A DNA stretch of 64,000 nucleotides from Rosenbergiella australiborealis (GCF_018494035.1 NZ_JABBFO010000001.1:1-64000); one strand, 5' to 3'. Counted from the stretch's first letter, positions 43,882 through 55,493 are shown. The notes: generated by a model not told the origin, from the letters alone. Numbers and translations: made by a program.

Positions 43882-44367
43882 CTATGAGTCTTCATCATCA
43901 GTGTTACCCATAAGAATCTGATAAAGCACATCATCGCTTTCCGCTTGGCGCAATTGCCGACAAATCGCTTTATTAGAGAGTCGCTTGGCAATTAACGATA
44001 GCGTATGACGATGTATTTTGCTCTGTCCCGCAGGGACTAAAAGTGCAAAAAGAAGATCAACGGGTTGATTGTCGATAGCATCGAAAGCAATAGGGTGTTG
44101 AAGTTTAATAAAGACACCCACAGAACGCAGGGTATCTTGCTCAAGTTTACCATGAGGAATTGCTATACCCCCTCCGATACCGGTACTCCCCATTTTTTCA
44201 CGATTCAGGATCGTTTCAAAAATGAGTTGATGAGGCAGATTCAGCTGGCTCGCCGCGATTTCGCTAATTATCTCTAACGCTCTTTTTTTACTTTGACAAT
44301 CGATATTGTTGCGTGTGCAATCGAGCGTTAGCACATTACCTAGTTCTAAAGGGAGGTCGCTATTCAT
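43882..44367 (-). CDS. ptsN: Nitrogen-regulatory PTS EIIA protein PtsN
   Basis: PtsN is the terminal phosphoacceptor of the nitrogen PTS and regulates potassium homeostasis and, through RapZ/GlmZ, amino-sugar synthesis. The 161-residue protein has the phosphorylated His72 in GIAIPHGKLEQDTL and IDNQPVDLLFALLVP. The ATG at 44367 matches the family N-terminus; an ATG 15 codons upstream would add a Ser-rich stretch and has no clear ribosome-binding site. In E. coli hpf precedes it; here rpoN does. Confidence 0.95.
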   Translation of the reverse strand: MNSDLPLELGNVLTLDCTRNNIDCQSKKRALEIISEIAASQLNLPHQLIFETILNREKMGSTGIGGGIAIPHGKLEQDTLRSVGVFIKLQHPIAFDAIDNQPVDLLFALLVPAGQSKIHRHTLSLIAKRLSNKAICRQLRQAESDDVLYQILMGNTDDEDS

Positions 44368-44526
44368 AGTACTCACTTGCTGATAATTTGACGATGAGTC
44401 AGACACAGACATCGTGGTTAATGATGATCATTAATTGGCCTGCATGGTAACAGAACACTTAATGCAGGCAAATAATTTACATAGCTGAGATCATCATGCA
44501 CTTTTTATCGATGTTACACATCAACG

Positions 44527-45960
44527 TTACATGAGTCGTTTCCGCTGATTTGACGGTGGAATGGCTAATGATTCCCGATATTTTGCCACTGTACGCCGTG
44601 CCACAATAATGCCTTGTTCTGACAGTAATGTTGTTAACCGACTGTCGCTGAGTGGTTTAGCCGGGTTTTCCGCAGCAATAAAGCGTTTAACCAATGCTCT
44701 AATCGCCGTGGATGAAGCCTCCCCACCATTTTCTGTATTGACATGGCTCGAAAAGAAATATTTGAGCTCAAATATACCGCGTGGACTATGTAAAAATTTT
44801 TGTGTTGTCACACGGGAAATCGTTGATTCATGCATCTCTATCGCTTCGGCTATATCAGCAAGTACCATTGGACGCATATGTTCTTCGCCTAACTCGAAGA
44901 ACGCTTGCTGTTGCTCGACAATACAGCGCGAGACTTTCAGTAAGGTATCATTACGACTTTCAACACTTTTGATTAACCAACGGGCCTCTTGCAGATGGCT
45001 ACGGATAAATTGGGAATCACTTGCATTCACTGCACCACTGCTCATTGACGCATAATGCTGATTGATACCTAAACGAGGTAAGCAGTCTGAGTTGAGATCA
45101 ACTTCCCATTTCTTACCTATTTTCTTCACCAAAACGTCGGGTATCACATAATCAGATTCACCGGTGTTCACCGATTGTCCGGGACGCGGATCAAGAGACT
45201 GGATCAATTGCATCGCGGCTTTCAGTACTTCTTCTTTAAAGCGTGTTACACGCATTAACCCTCGGAAATCGTGATTGGCTAACAGATCGAGGTGTTCCTT
45301 AATGATGTGGCGTGCTTCGTTGAGGAAAGGGGTTTCGGGAGAAAATTGCGAGAGCTGAGTTTGTAAGCTCTCTTGCAAATCTCGTGCTCCTACCCCGATC
45401 GGATCAAAATGCTGAATACGTTTAAGAACCGCTTCCACTTCGTCAATGTCACATTCGTCGTTACCCAGACTTTCTAAAATATCCTCAAGAGGAATCGTGA
45501 GATATCCTGTGGTATCGATCGCATCAATAATCGACGCTGCAATAGCTCTATCTTTTTCCGTAAAAGGCGTAAGATCAGCTTGCCAAGTCAGGTAGTCTTG
45601 CAGGGATTGTGTGGTTTCACCTTGATAAACAGGGAGCTCATCATAGTGATAATCATTCCCCGTACCCGAAGGAGTCCCTGCGGTATAAATGGAGTCCCAC
45701 TCGGTATCGAGCGGGAGTTCTGCGGGCATGTCACGCTGCTCAAGCGCCTCGCGGGTATCTAACGACGCACTTTCTGCATCGTCTACCATGTCGATCTCGG
45801 AGAGAGAATCCGTTTGTTCAAGTAGCGGATTGCTCTCTAGCGCGAGTTGTAATTCTTGTTGAAGCTCAAGAGTAGAAAGTTGCAGCAGGCGGATGGCTTG
45901 CTGCAACTGAGGTGTCATCGCCAGCTGTTGGCTGAGTCTGAATTGCAGACTTTGTTTCAT
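44527..45960 (-). CDS. rpoN: RNA polymerase sigma-54 factor RpoN
   Basis: RpoN directs RNA polymerase to -24/-12 promoters that need an enhancer-binding ATPase, mainly for nitrogen and stress genes. The 477-residue protein has the glutamine-rich activator-interacting region I ([21 protein letters not shown]), an acidic region II, the core-binding region, an HTH, and the C-terminal RpoN box [12 protein letters not shown]. Two adjacent ATGs exist; the second gives the E. coli length. It is 46 nt after lptB. Confidence 0.98.
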   Translation of the reverse strand: MKQSLQFRLSQQLAMTPQLQQAIRLLQLSTLELQQELQLALESNPLLEQTDSLSEIDMVDDAESASLDTREALEQRDMPAELPLDTEWDSIYTAGTPSGTGNDYHYDELPVYQGETTQSLQDYLTWQADLTPFTEKDRAIAASIIDAIDTTGYLTIPLEDILESLGNDECDIDEVEAVLKRIQHFDPIGVGARDLQESLQTQLSQFSPETPFLNEARHIIKEHLDLLANHDFRGLMRVTRFKEEVLKAAMQLIQSLDPRPGQSVNTGESDYVIPDVLVKKIGKKWEVDLNSDCLPRLGINQHYASMSSGAVNASDSQFIRSHLQEARWLIKSVESRNDTLLKVSRCIVEQQQAFFELGEEHMRPMVLADIAEAIEMHESTISRVTTQKFLHSPRGIFELKYFFSSHVNTENGGEASSTAIRALVKRFIAAENPAKPLSDSRLTTLLSEQGIIVARRTVAKYRESLAIPPSNQRKRLM

Positions 45961-46005
45961 CATCTTAGACCCAATTGCCAGAAATTAAAAAAAACAGCCC
46001 TGAGA

Positions 46006-46731
46006 CTACAGTCGGAATTCCTCTCCTAGATATACCCGTTTTACTTGCTCGTCCTTCAAAATATCTTCTGGAGTACCGTGAGCAATCAATTGTCCTTGGC
46101 TTACTATATAGGCACGTTCACAGACCGCGAGTGTTTCTCTTACGTTATGATCGGTAATTAAGACACCCAAGCCGCTATCGCGTAAATGTTCGATAATCTT
46201 TTTTATATCAATCACCGAGATCGGGTCAACACCTGCAAAGGGTTCATCCAATAAAATAAATTTAGGATTAGCCGCCAATGCTCGGGCAATTTCGACGCGA
46301 CGCCGTTCACCCCCCGATAAGGATTGACCTAAACTTTTCCGTAAATGCTCGATATGGAACTCTTGCAGTAACTCGTCGGCACGGGCTTTGCGTTGTTCGT
46401 TATTCAGGTCATCACGAATTTGCAGCACGGCCATTAAGTTATCATAAACACTTAAGCGTCTGAAGATAGAGGCTTCTTGTGGAAGATAACCGATCCCACG
46501 ACGAGCGCGGGCATGTAGCGGCAGTAAACTAATATCTTCTTCATCGATAATAATTTTTCCTGCATCGCGCTGAACGATACCGACAACCATATAAAAGGTC
46601 GTCGTTTTACCGGCGCCATTAGGACCTAGTAGCCCGACGATTTCGCCTGATTTTACATTCAAACTGACATCGCCAACCACTTGTCGGCCTTTATAGGACT
46701 TCGCTAAGTTTTGTGCAATTAACGTTGCCAT
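46006..46731 (-). CDS. lptB: LPS export ATPase LptB
   Basis: LptB is the cytoplasmic ATPase dimer that powers LptFG extraction of lipopolysaccharide from the inner membrane. The 241-residue protein has Walker [17 protein letters not shown], the Q-loop [13 protein letters not shown], the signature [15 protein letters not shown], Walker [14 protein letters not shown] and the switch His in ITDHNVRET. It is 5 nt after lptA in the kdsD-kdsC-lptC-lptA-lptB-rpoN order. Confidence 0.98.
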   Translation of the reverse strand: MATLIAQNLAKSYKGRQVVGDVSLNVKSGEIVGLLGPNGAGKTTTFYMVVGIVQRDAGKIIIDEEDISLLPLHARARRGIGYLPQEASIFRRLSVYDNLMAVLQIRDDLNNEQRKARADELLQEFHIEHLRKSLGQSLSGGERRRVEIARALAANPKFILLDEPFAGVDPISVIDIKKIIEHLRDSGLGVLITDHNVRETLAVCERAYIVSQGQLIAHGTPEDILKDEQVKRVYLGEEFRL

Positions 46732-46736
46732 AGGGC

Positions 46737-47285
46737 TTATTGACCTCGGGTTTTAGGGGTAGAGGAGGGTTTATCCTGAAGTTGGGATGGGATCAGAACA
46801 GTCGTTACGCGCTTATTTTGACCGTCACTGTAAGCCTGCATTTTTTGCGCTTTGACCAAATAGGTAATGCGATCACCATTGATATTGCTATCTAACTGTT
46901 GGACGTGCGCTTTACCGGTCAACTCGACAGAATCGGCAGCTAAATCATAGTGGAGTTTACTCGCACTCCCTTTTACCGGTTTACCATTATCTTGCATTTG
47001 ATAGAAGGTTGCAGGGTTCCCGTAGGCATCGACTAATGTTTTTTTATTGTCGCCGCCAGGACGAGTAACCACGACTTTATCCGCTTGAATTTTAATCGTA
47101 CCTTGGGTAATAACGACATTACCGGTAAAGGTCGCGATGTTACCGTCCATATCCAGTGACTGATTAATAGAATTAATATGTACGGGCTGATCCGTGTCAC
47201 CGGTTACGGCCAAGGCTGGGAGACTCAGTGCGAGTAAACCGCCTGCGAGAAGCAGATTTAATGAAGATTTATTTTTGAATTTCAT
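46737..47285 (-). CDS. lptA: LPS periplasmic bridge protein LptA
   Basis: LptA oligomerises into the periplasmic bridge that carries LPS from LptC to LptD. The 182-residue protein has a cleavable signal peptide ([16 protein letters not shown]) and an OstA-like beta-jellyroll core ([25 protein letters not shown]). The start overlaps the end of lptC by 17 nt. In E. coli the lptAB promoter inside lptC responds to sigma E; I did not identify it here. Confidence 0.95.
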   Translation of the reverse strand: MKFKNKSSLNLLLAGGLLALSLPALAVTGDTDQPVHINSINQSLDMDGNIATFTGNVVITQGTIKIQADKVVVTRPGGDNKKTLVDAYGNPATFYQMQDNGKPVKGSASKLHYDLAADSVELTGKAHVQQLDSNINGDRITYLVKAQKMQAYSDGQNKRVTTVLIPSQLQDKPSSTPKTRGQ

Positions 47286-47832
47286 AAGAAGTATTTACCT
47301 TTTCAAGCAACTCGGCTGTTTTGGCGCGTAAATTACCGCGTAATTTCATTCCGTTCGACTCAAAGCCAATTCCCTTGAGCGTCACGCTATCGTTCGATGT
47401 GACATCTTGAGTCACTAAGTTAACTTGCGCCGTATCGGTAGTAACGCGTTGTAAGCGCGAGTCTGCAAGTTGAGATTGTATGACAACATGGCCATAAAGA
47501 TAGAGCATTCTATCTTGCGTTAATTTTGCTTTGTCAGCGGTTAATACCCAAGTTGCACGTTTCGTATCATCGAACGTCGTTAATACCGGTTGGGTAAACC
47601 AAGTGAGCTGTTGCGTATCAAAATATTCAACCTGTTGTGAAACTAATCGATACGTTAAAGCGCCTTGCGGGTTATAAACAGTCGTTTTTGACGTTTCACT
47701 GGTATAGGTAGGTGATTGGTCATTGACGACTGTCGAGGCATTTTTATTCTGTGATGAGGTCAGATTCCAGCCGATTAGCGCTAACGCAATTATAGCGAGA
47801 AGTCCCGTTATCCATTTACGCGCATTACTCAT
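47269..47832 (-). CDS. lptC: LPS export component LptC
   Basis: LptC is a bitopic inner-membrane protein that receives LPS from LptBFG and passes it to LptA. The 187-residue protein has one N-terminal membrane helix (ITGLLAIIALALIGWNL) and a periplasmic beta-jellyroll with the DUF1239 features TVYNPQGALTYRL and GIGFESNGMKLRGNLRA. It overlaps kdsC by 4 nt upstream and lptA downstream, so the run is tightly coupled. Confidence 0.95.
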   Translation of the reverse strand: MSNARKWITGLLAIIALALIGWNLTSSQNKNASTVVNDQSPTYTSETSKTTVYNPQGALTYRLVSQQVEYFDTQQLTWFTQPVLTTFDDTKRATWVLTADKAKLTQDRMLYLYGHVVIQSQLADSRLQRVTTDTAQVNLVTQDVTSNDSVTLKGIGFESNGMKLRGNLRAKTAELLEKVNTSYEIQK

Positions 47833-48392
47833 AGTGATAACCCTTCGGCTTGTTCAAATTTATTTTGTGCCATGAGGATAATATCACAAAGTTCTCTTAC
47901 CGCGCCTCGTCCACCTACAATACGCGTTGTATAGTCTGCACGTTGTTGGATGAGTGGATGAGCATCTGCGACAGCAACACTGAGTCCAACCTGTTCCATT
48001 ACAGGCCAATCAATCAAGTCATCACCAATGTAGGCCACTTCATGTGGTGCACATTGAAGGTCGGTCAATAGCTGCTGATAAGCGATCAGTTTATTAGACT
48101 GGCCTTGATATAAATGTGTTATTCCCAATGTGGCGCAACGATCTTCGAGTAATTTCGCTTTACGTCCCGTAATGATCGCTACCTCGATATTGCTGGTGAG
48201 TAAGCAGCGAATTCCATAGCCATCTCGAACGTTGAAGGCTTTTAATTCTTCACCGGAATTTCCTTGGTAAACATTGCCGTCCGACATTACGCCATCTACA
48301 TCACAGATGAGAAGTTTTATCTTCGCCGCGCACTGCATGACATCATGGGCAATTGGGCCATAACATGAGATAAAGTGGCTTTCTGCATTCAT
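47829..48392 (-). CDS. kdsC: 3-deoxy-D-manno-octulosonate-8-phosphate phosphatase
   Basis: KdsC removes phosphate from Kdo-8-phosphate to give Kdo for the LPS inner core. The 187-residue HAD-family protein has motif I LLICDVDGVMSDG, motif II AIITGRKA, and motif III with Lys then YIGDDLIDWPVM. The conserved GGRGAVRELCDIIL is near the end. It lies 17 nt after kdsD. Family length and synteny are as in E. coli. Confidence 0.97.
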   Translation of the reverse strand: MNAESHFISCYGPIAHDVMQCAAKIKLLICDVDGVMSDGNVYQGNSGEELKAFNVRDGYGIRCLLTSNIEVAIITGRKAKLLEDRCATLGITHLYQGQSNKLIAYQQLLTDLQCAPHEVAYIGDDLIDWPVMEQVGLSVAVADAHPLIQQRADYTTRIVGGRGAVRELCDIILMAQNKFEQAEGLSL

Positions 48393-48409
48393 TAAATATT
48401 CTGTCCTGT

Positions 48410-49396
48410 TTATACGACGCCAGCACGAAGCATGTCGTGTAAGTGTACAACGCCAATCAGTTTCCCTTGCTCTTCAACGAGCAGAGAAGTAATGTTTTTT
48501 TGTTGCATAAGATTAAGGGCATCTACAGCCAATTGCTGGGGAGCGACGCGGATACCGCCTGGCGTCATCACTTGTGCAATGGGTGTTGTTTGCAGATCGA
48601 TATTCATATCGATGACTCTACGTAAATCGCCATCGGTAAAAATACCGGAAATCTCTCCTGAAGCATTAGCAATGACGGTCATTCCCATTTTTTTCCGCGT
48701 AATCTCAAATAATGCATCACGCAGCGAGGCGCTTTCAAGAACGCATGGCACTTCTTCCCCTGCATGCATAATATCACTCACGTGAAGCAGCAGTTTCCGC
48801 CCTAAAGCGCCACCTGGGTGGGACAGCGCGAAGTCTTCTTGTGTAAATCCTCGCGCCTCAAGTAGGGCAACCGCGAGGGCATCGCCCATCACTAAGGTGG
48901 CCGTGGTGCTACTCGTCGGCGCAAGGCCAAGTGGGCATGCTTCAAATGGAACCTGAATACAAAGATGGACCTGTGCGGCACGGGCCATGCTACTTTCCGC
49001 TCTTCCTGTCATACAAATTAGGGGAATTGCCAAGCGTTTGATGACGGGAATGAGAGTCAGGATCTCTTGCGATTCACCACTATTTGAAATGGCAATGACA
49101 ATATCGTTGCGACCGATCATGCCCAAATCGCCGTGGCTTGCTTCGCCAGGATGAACAAAAAAAGCGGGCGTTCCCGTGCTGGCAAGGGTCGCAGCTATTT
49201 TGCGACCGATATGCCCTGATTTTCCCATGCCCATTACGACGACTTTTCCGGTACAACGAAAAATCATCTCGCATGCCGTGGTGAAGTCTTGATTGATAAA
49301 GCGTTCAAGTTGCTTTAAGCACTCGCGCTCTATACGCAGGACCTTTTTTCCCGCCTCAATAAAATTTACGTTTTTTGCTTCAGCCTGAAAACGCAT
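48410..49396 (-). CDS. kdsD: D-arabinose-5-phosphate isomerase KdsD
   Basis: KdsD converts ribulose-5-phosphate to arabinose-5-phosphate, the first committed precursor of Kdo. The 328-residue protein has a SIS domain (VVMGMGKSGHIGRKIAATLASTGTPAFFVHPGEA, quoted in part by its motif GKSGHIGRK) and tandem CBS domains (about 210-328, FTDGDLRRV). The ATG at 49396 has AAAGGA at 7-nt spacing. An upstream in-frame ATG at 49441 overlaps the yrbG relic and is rejected. Confidence 0.96.
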   Translation of the reverse strand: MRFQAEAKNVNFIEAGKKVLRIERECLKQLERFINQDFTTACEMIFRCTGKVVVMGMGKSGHIGRKIAATLASTGTPAFFVHPGEASHGDLGMIGRNDIVIAISNSGESQEILTLIPVIKRLAIPLICMTGRAESSMARAAQVHLCIQVPFEACPLGLAPTSSTTATLVMGDALAVALLEARGFTQEDFALSHPGGALGRKLLLHVSDIMHAGEEVPCVLESASLRDALFEITRKKMGMTVIANASGEISGIFTDGDLRRVIDMNIDLQTTPIAQVMTPGGIRVAPQQLAVDALNLMQQKNITSLLVEEQGKLIGVVHLHDMLRAGVV

Positions 49397-49439
49397 AGTA
49401 TTATCCTTTAGCATGTCGTATCTAGCTTTAGCGGGCAGC

Positions 49440-50120
49440 ATAACCGCAGTGCCCCGCTTTAAAATCCAGTAAGAAGTATCATCCCTATGATACGCCCACT
49501 CATTCTATTTTGTTTAAAACAAAGTAAAGTTAATCGTGCGTGCGCGATAAATACTAGCCAAAAATTGGTATCAACGGTTTTTTCAGAAATAGCCCCAGAG
49601 ATGATGGCTAACGCAGGTAAAAGAATGCCTACCGCTAAAAATAGTAGCCTTCATGTGCGCTGACTTACACCTAAAAAGTGGCCGACTACCCCTAGATTAT
49701 CCAAGATGATGCTTGTTGTGACTGGCAGCAAAATCAAAGCAATACCTAACCATAATAAAGCAACGGTTAACGAGATTTATTGATTGGGTAATATGGAAAG
49801 CTGCTCTTTTGTCAGGTGGTCGGGCGTAATAGTCGCAGCATAACATAAAGGTAGAGGAAGGCGATGAACAACAATACTACACCGTCCCAATGGGTTAATG
49901 AGTGACCTCACACTCATCCTCGAAAATGGTGGTCCATAGTCTCTACGACAGCACATGGCGTAGAGATATTGAGACTGAGAGAATGATTTCGGGTAACGAC
50001 GCATCTAATCCCTTAATCAAGCGGGTGATATTCCTATCATAGAACTTAATACAGCCGCGCTAAAGGTTAACCGATCGCAGTCATAAGCGAGTAATATTAA
50101 GCCAACAATAAATTGTGTGG
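49440..50120 (-). pseudogene. yrbG: Decayed yrbG (CaCA-family Ca2+/Na+ antiporter homologue)
   Basis: Fragments in shifting minus-strand frames follow E. coli YrbG in order. They are IVGLILLAYDCDRLTFSAAV near 50,100, then after a frameshift LIKGLDASLPEIILS near 50,000, LTKEQLSILPNQ near 49,790, and ALLWLGIALILLPVTTSIIL near 49,750. A stop follows after VGHFLGVSQRT. The end is GRIIGMILLTGF near 49,470. Several frameshifts, stops and shortened loops rule out a functional protein. In E. coli yrbG heads the kds-lpt run and is divergent from mlaF, exactly as this relic is. Confidence 0.85.
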
Positions 50121-50316
50121 ATGAGATCGACGTTAATCGTCATCGATAGCGACTAATGGATAGAGAGTTGTTAGGAGGCGCTTTGAAGACACTTTGCCAA
50201 AAAGTGAATTTTAAGCCGTAATTCATTAAAAAAAATCTTTTCCTTTCGGTAGAATTCGCACACCAGACTAAAATTATCCTAGTCGTAATCACTATTACCG
50301 ATGAAATGAGGTTGAT

Positions 50317-51132
50317 ATGGTTCAGTCACAAACTCCCATTGTGGAAATTCGGAATATGTCGTTTAAACGTGGAAACCGCAAAATTTTCGACAATATTTCG
50401 CTAACTGTTCCCCGGGGTAAAGTGACCGCGATTATGGGGCCGTCGGGGATTGGTAAAACCACGTTACTCCGGCTAATCGGCGGGCAGCTTATTCCCGATG
50501 CGGGTGAAATTTTATTTCATAACGAAAATATTCCGACCTTATCTCGGCGTAAGCTCTACCAAGCCAGAAAGAGAATGAGCATGTTATTCCAGTCAGGTGC
50601 CTTATTTACCGATCTGAACGTCTATGACAATGTGGCTTGGCCGCTTCGGGAACATACACAATTACCCCAAGCATTGTTACATACTACGGTCATGATGAAA
50701 CTTGAGGCTGTCGGCTTACGCGGTGCCGAAAATCTGATGCCCGCAGAGTTATCAGGGGGAATGGCACGACGCGTGGCGTTAGCCCGAGCCATTGCACTTG
50801 AGCCTGACTTAATTATGTTTGATGAACCTTTTGTTGGGCAAGATCCGATTACTATGAGCGTACTCGTAAAATTAATTGATGAGTTAAACCAAGCTCTAGG
50901 GGTGAGTTGCATCGTGGTTTCGCACGATGTGCCCGAAGTCTTAAGTATTGCTGACTATGCTTATATCGTGGCAGGTGAGCGTATTATCGCGCAAGGAACG
51001 CCTACGGAATTAGGTGCTAATGATGATCCACAAGTCCGACAATTTGTTGATGGAGAAGCCGATGGGCCAGTGCCTTTCCGCTATCCTGCCGGGAACTATC
51101 TGACCGATTTGGTAGGCACGAGGAGTGTGTAA
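50317..51132 (+). CDS. mlaF: Mla lipid-transport ATPase MlaF
   Basis: MlaF is the ATPase of the MlaFEDB inner-membrane complex that moves phospholipids between MlaC and the inner membrane to maintain outer-membrane asymmetry. The 271-residue protein has Walker A IMGPSGIGKTTLLRL, the signature ELSGGMARRVALARAI, Walker B LIMFDEPFVGQDP and the switch His in VVSHDVPE. It is the first gene of mlaFEDCB and lies 3 nt before mlaE. Confidence 0.98.
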   Translation: MVQSQTPIVEIRNMSFKRGNRKIFDNISLTVPRGKVTAIMGPSGIGKTTLLRLIGGQLIPDAGEILFHNENIPTLSRRKLYQARKRMSMLFQSGALFTDLNVYDNVAWPLREHTQLPQALLHTTVMMKLEAVGLRGAENLMPAELSGGMARRVALARAIALEPDLIMFDEPFVGQDPITMSVLVKLIDELNQALGVSCIVVSHDVPEVLSIADYAYIVAGERIIAQGTPTELGANDDPQVRQFVDGEADGPVPFRYPAGNYLTDLVGTRSV

Positions 51133-51135
51133 ACA

Positions 51136-51918
51136 ATGGTTTTAAATACACTGGCCACCCTTGGCCGTTGGGGTATCACGCGTTGTCGTGCAATGGGGCG
51201 AGCCGGAATAATGCTGTTTCATGCCATTATTGGTAAACCTGAGCCGCTACAACAAGGACGCCTACTACTACGGCAGCTATATAGTTTAGGAGTGTTGTCG
51301 TTACTGATCATCGTTGTCTCAGGTCTCTTCATTGGTATGGTACTTGGTTTGCAAGGGTATATGGTATTGAAGACCTATGGGGCAGAGACAAGTTTGGGTA
51401 TGGTCGTTGCCTTATCGTTGCTGCGCGAGTTAGGGCCGGTAGTGACGGCTTTATTGTTTGCAGGGCGTGCCGGCTCAGCCTTAACGGCTGAGGTTGGATT
51501 AATGAGAGCGACAGAACAATTATCGAGCATGGAGATGATGGCGGTCGATCCTCTACGCCGAGTTATTGCGCCACGTTTTTGGGCCGGGGTGATCAGTATG
51601 CCTTTGCTATCTATCCTATTCACGGCGGTAGGGATCCTTGGTGGAGCCTTAGTGGGGGTGCTGTGGAAAGGTATTGACGCTGGGTTCTTCTGGGGAGCGA
51701 TGCAAAGCAGTGTGAATTTTCAGACTGATCTTGTGAACTGTGTCATCAAAAGTATCATTTTCGCCATAACTGTTACGTGGATAGCGCTATTTAATGGCTA
51801 CGATGCCACACCGACTTCTGAAGGGATCAGCCGGGCGACAACACGTACTGTTGTTCATGCTTCTTTGGCTATTCTAGGATTAGATTTTGTGCTTACTGCA
51901 CTGATGTTTGGGAATTAA
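51136..51918 (+). CDS. mlaE: Mla permease MlaE
   Basis: MlaE is the integral membrane permease of the Mla ABC transporter. The 260-residue protein has five or so hydrophobic segments and the conserved [20 protein letters not shown]-type coupling helix region (seen here as [20 protein letters not shown]). The MlaE-family [21 protein letters not shown] follows. It starts with ATG 3 nt after mlaF and ends 4 nt before mlaD. Confidence 0.97.
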   Translation: MVLNTLATLGRWGITRCRAMGRAGIMLFHAIIGKPEPLQQGRLLLRQLYSLGVLSLLIIVVSGLFIGMVLGLQGYMVLKTYGAETSLGMVVALSLLRELGPVVTALLFAGRAGSALTAEVGLMRATEQLSSMEMMAVDPLRRVIAPRFWAGVISMPLLSILFTAVGILGGALVGVLWKGIDAGFFWGAMQSSVNFQTDLVNCVIKSIIFAITVTWIALFNGYDATPTSEGISRATTRTVVHASLAILGLDFVLTALMFGN

Positions 51919-51922
51919 TGCA

Positions 51923-52459
51923 ATGCAAAATAGAAAAAGTGAAATATGGGTCGGATTATTTCTCCTAGTCGCTATCCTTGCGGGGCTGTTTCTCTGCTTA
52001 AGAGTCGCGAATATCACCGCTTGGCATCGCGCTGCAACGTGGTCGTTAAGTGCCGAGTTTGATAATATTGGGGGTCTAAAACCGGGATCACCGGTAAAAA
52101 TTGGTGGGGTGGTTATTGGCCGAGTCACGAGTATTTCCCTTTCCGACAGCACACTGACGCCAAAGGTAACACTCGCCATCGACGAACAATATCTGAATAA
52201 AATTCCTGATAGCAGTAGCTTAGCGGTCCGTACCCAAGGTTTACTCGGCGAGCAATATCTTGCATTAAACTTAGGTTTTAGTGACCCGGACTTGGGTACT
52301 AGTATGTTAAAAAATGGCGGAACCATTACTGATACGAAATCTGCGATGGTACTGGAAGATCTTATTGGTCAATTTTTATATAAGAGTAACGACAGTAAAC
52401 CTTCTACAAATACTGCGCCGGAAAATGCGGCTTCCCCACCGACGTCTGTCGCACACTAA
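51923..52459 (+). CDS. mlaD: Mla MCE-domain substrate-binding protein MlaD
   Basis: MlaD is a hexameric MCE-domain protein anchored in the inner membrane that binds phospholipid and contacts MlaC. The 178-residue product has an N-terminal helix ([20 protein letters not shown]) and an MCE domain ([33 protein letters not shown]). The C-terminal tail is Asn/Pro/Ala-rich. The ATG at 51923 gives the family N-terminus; the upstream in-frame ATG overlaps mlaE. Confidence 0.96.
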   Translation: MQNRKSEIWVGLFLLVAILAGLFLCLRVANITAWHRAATWSLSAEFDNIGGLKPGSPVKIGGVVIGRVTSISLSDSTLTPKVTLAIDEQYLNKIPDSSSLAVRTQGLLGEQYLALNLGFSDPDLGTSMLKNGGTITDTKSAMVLEDLIGQFLYKSNDSKPSTNTAPENAASPPTSVAH

Positions 52460-52470
52460 GAGGAACTAAG

Positions 52471-53136
52471 ATGTCTAAATCACTATTTCTTGCCGGTGTA
52501 CTGGCTGTGTTACCTATGACAATCAGCGCTGCGAATGCTGCTACTCCGACAGAGGGAGTCGTGGATCAAACCAATCCTTATACGTTGATGAACCAAGCTG
52601 CTGCAAAAACCTTTAGCAGATTGAAGAATGAACAACCCCAGATTAAGCAAAACCCTACTTACTTACGAGATATTGTTCGTCAAGAGCTACTCCCTTACGT
52701 GCAAATTAAGTATGCGGGTGCATTAGTTTTAGGCCGTTATTACAACCAATCAACGCCCGCCCAACGGGATGCTTATTTTGCTGCCTTTGGCGATTATTTA
52801 GCACAAGCCTACGGTCAAGCTCTCGCCATGTATCATGGACAGACGTATCAAATTGAACCCGCGCAACCGCTGGGTGATGCAACGATGATAGCGATTCGTG
52901 TATCTATCATTGACCCTGAAGGCCGTCCACCGGTACGTTTAGACTTTCAATGGCGTAAAAATACCCAAACTGGTAAATGGCAGGCTTACGACATGGTCGC
53001 AGAAGGTATTAGCATGATCGCGACTAAGCAAAATGAGTGGGGCGATCTGTTACGGACAAAAGGTATTGATGGATTGACTGCCCAATTAAAAATTTATGCG
53101 AATCAACCTATCACCTTAGGTCAAGGTGCAAAATGA
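52471..53136 (+). CDS. mlaC: Periplasmic phospholipid carrier MlaC
   Basis: MlaC ferries phospholipid between the outer-membrane MlaA complex and MlaFEDB. The 221-residue protein has a signal peptide ([19 protein letters not shown]) and the MlaC/Ttg2D fold, with conserved [16 protein letters not shown] and [16 protein letters not shown]. It is 11 nt after mlaD and overlaps mlaB by 4 nt. MlaA itself is not in the window. Confidence 0.96.
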   Translation: MSKSLFLAGVLAVLPMTISAANAATPTEGVVDQTNPYTLMNQAAAKTFSRLKNEQPQIKQNPTYLRDIVRQELLPYVQIKYAGALVLGRYYNQSTPAQRDAYFAAFGDYLAQAYGQALAMYHGQTYQIEPAQPLGDATMIAIRVSIIDPEGRPPVRLDFQWRKNTQTGKWQAYDMVAEGISMIATKQNEWGDLLRTKGIDGLTAQLKIYANQPITLGQGAK

Positions 53137-53432
53137 GTCAGCCACTTAATTGGCAATGTAAGGAGAGGGTGCTCTCCTTACAGGGCGAATTAGTCCATAG
53201 TTCGTTGGTCAATCTGTGGCAGCAGCGTGCTCAAATTTTGCAGGGTATTGATGCCATCGATTTATCACAATTATCGCGAGTGGACTCGGCGGGGTTGGCG
53301 TTATTGGTACATTTTTCTGCAGACCATCATGCGACGGAAAAATTGCGACTTCAGGGAGTGACCCCTTCACTACTTTCATTGATTAGGCTTTATAACCTCC
53401 AAGGTGTTTTGCTTGATCACGATAACCCCTAA
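53133..53432 (+). CDS. mlaB: STAS-domain subunit MlaB
   Basis: MlaB is a small cytoplasmic STAS-domain protein that binds MlaF and is needed for transporter assembly and activity. The 99-residue product has the STAS core [20 protein letters not shown] (here [17 protein letters not shown]), with the conserved Thr/Ser position. Its start overlaps the mlaC stop (ATGA), so translation is coupled. Length is close to the E. coli protein. Confidence 0.94.
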   Translation: MSQPLNWQCKERVLSLQGELVHSSLVNLWQQRAQILQGIDAIDLSQLSRVDSAGLALLVHFSADHHATEKLRLQGVTPSLLSLIRLYNLQGVLLDHDNP

Positions 53433-53532
53433 ACAAATAAATTTGGCTGATAGATTCAGGAGCTTTCCTTGTTTATGATGAACGCAAATTGGACTAAGAT
53501 AGCGGCCTTGAATTGAGGAGTAAGAAAGCATA

Positions 53533-53787
53533 ATGGAAACCAATGAAATCCAAGCGGTGCTAGAGCAGGCACTGGTATTAGATGAAGTACATGTCACGGG
53601 TGATGGTAGCCACTTTCAAGTGATTGCTGTGGGTGAGATGTTTGCTGAACTGAGTCGAGTAAAGCAGCAGCAAGCTGTATATGCCCCGCTCATGCAATAT
53701 ATTGCCGATAACCGTATTCATGCGCTGTCGATCAAAGCCTATACTCCAGCAGAATGGTCGCGTGATCGTAAACTAAATGGCTTCTAA
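53533..53787 (+). CDS. ibaG: BolA-family protein IbaG
   Basis: IbaG is an 84-residue BolA-like protein, acid-inducible in E. coli, that partners with monothiol glutaredoxin (Grx4) in iron-sulphur handling. Conserved features are [19 protein letters not shown], containing the ligand His, and the C-terminal [16 protein letters not shown]. It lies between mla and murA as in E. coli, 68 nt before murA. Confidence 0.96.
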   Translation: METNEIQAVLEQALVLDEVHVTGDGSHFQVIAVGEMFAELSRVKQQQAVYAPLMQYIADNRIHALSIKAYTPAEWSRDRKLNGF

Positions 53788-53840
53788 GACATGCTGATGT
53801 CTGGTAAGCAGAGATCATCATCCAATATAGCAAGTGTTAA

Positions 53841-55124
<1,284 letters not shown>

Positions 55125-55145
55125 AAGTTAAATCAATAGAGAGTG

Positions 55146-55183
55146 AAAGCCCCGATGTCCTTTGATATCGGGGCTTTTTTTAT
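55146..55183 (+). terminator. Intrinsic terminator of murA
   Basis: An 11-bp stem (55146-55156 with 55167-55177) is followed by T7. It lies 22 nt after murA, between murA and convergent sfsB. Confidence 0.92.
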
Positions 55184-55193
55184 ATCATTATGA

Positions 55194-55493
55194 TTAGGGA
55201 GTAATCTCTGACTCACTGCTTTTTTTCTTTCTTTTTGTCCGGATGAGCTGCGATCTATCCAGTAACTCGTGAGTAATCGGATCATAATAACGGCTTGGCC
55301 AAATTTCGGCAGGATGAATATTGATTGCTTGGGCAATTAATAACTCACCTTTCGGCCAAGGTCTTGATAGCGCATTAGCGAGGGTCGATGAGCTCAGCCC
55401 TGCATTACGCGAAACTGCAGCTAATGAGGTCCCTTTCTTACGCAATGCTGCAATGATATCGGCACTGTGCCAGTCACTTTTTAACTTTTCCAT
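55194..55493 (-). CDS. sfsB: Ner-like transcriptional regulator SfsB (Nlp)
   Basis: This 99-residue DNA-binding protein belongs to the Mu Ner-like family. E. coli SfsB is linked to activation of maltose genes. The Ner core is evident: DWHSADIIAALRKKGTSLA, GLSSSTLANALSRPWPKGE, and HPAEIWPSRYYD. The second ATG (55493) has GGAG at suitable spacing inside the first codons of a longer frame, so it is preferred. It is convergent with murA as in E. coli. Confidence 0.92.
   Translation of the reverse strand: MEKLKSDWHSADIIAALRKKGTSLAAVSRNAGLSSSTLANALSRPWPKGELLIAQAINIHPAEIWPSRYYDPITHELLDRSQLIRTKRKKKSSESEITP

Noticed and set aside
49777-50004. 75-codon minus-strand ORF as a gene
   Set aside because: It is one frame of the decayed yrbG; neighbouring frames hold the adjoining pieces of the same protein.
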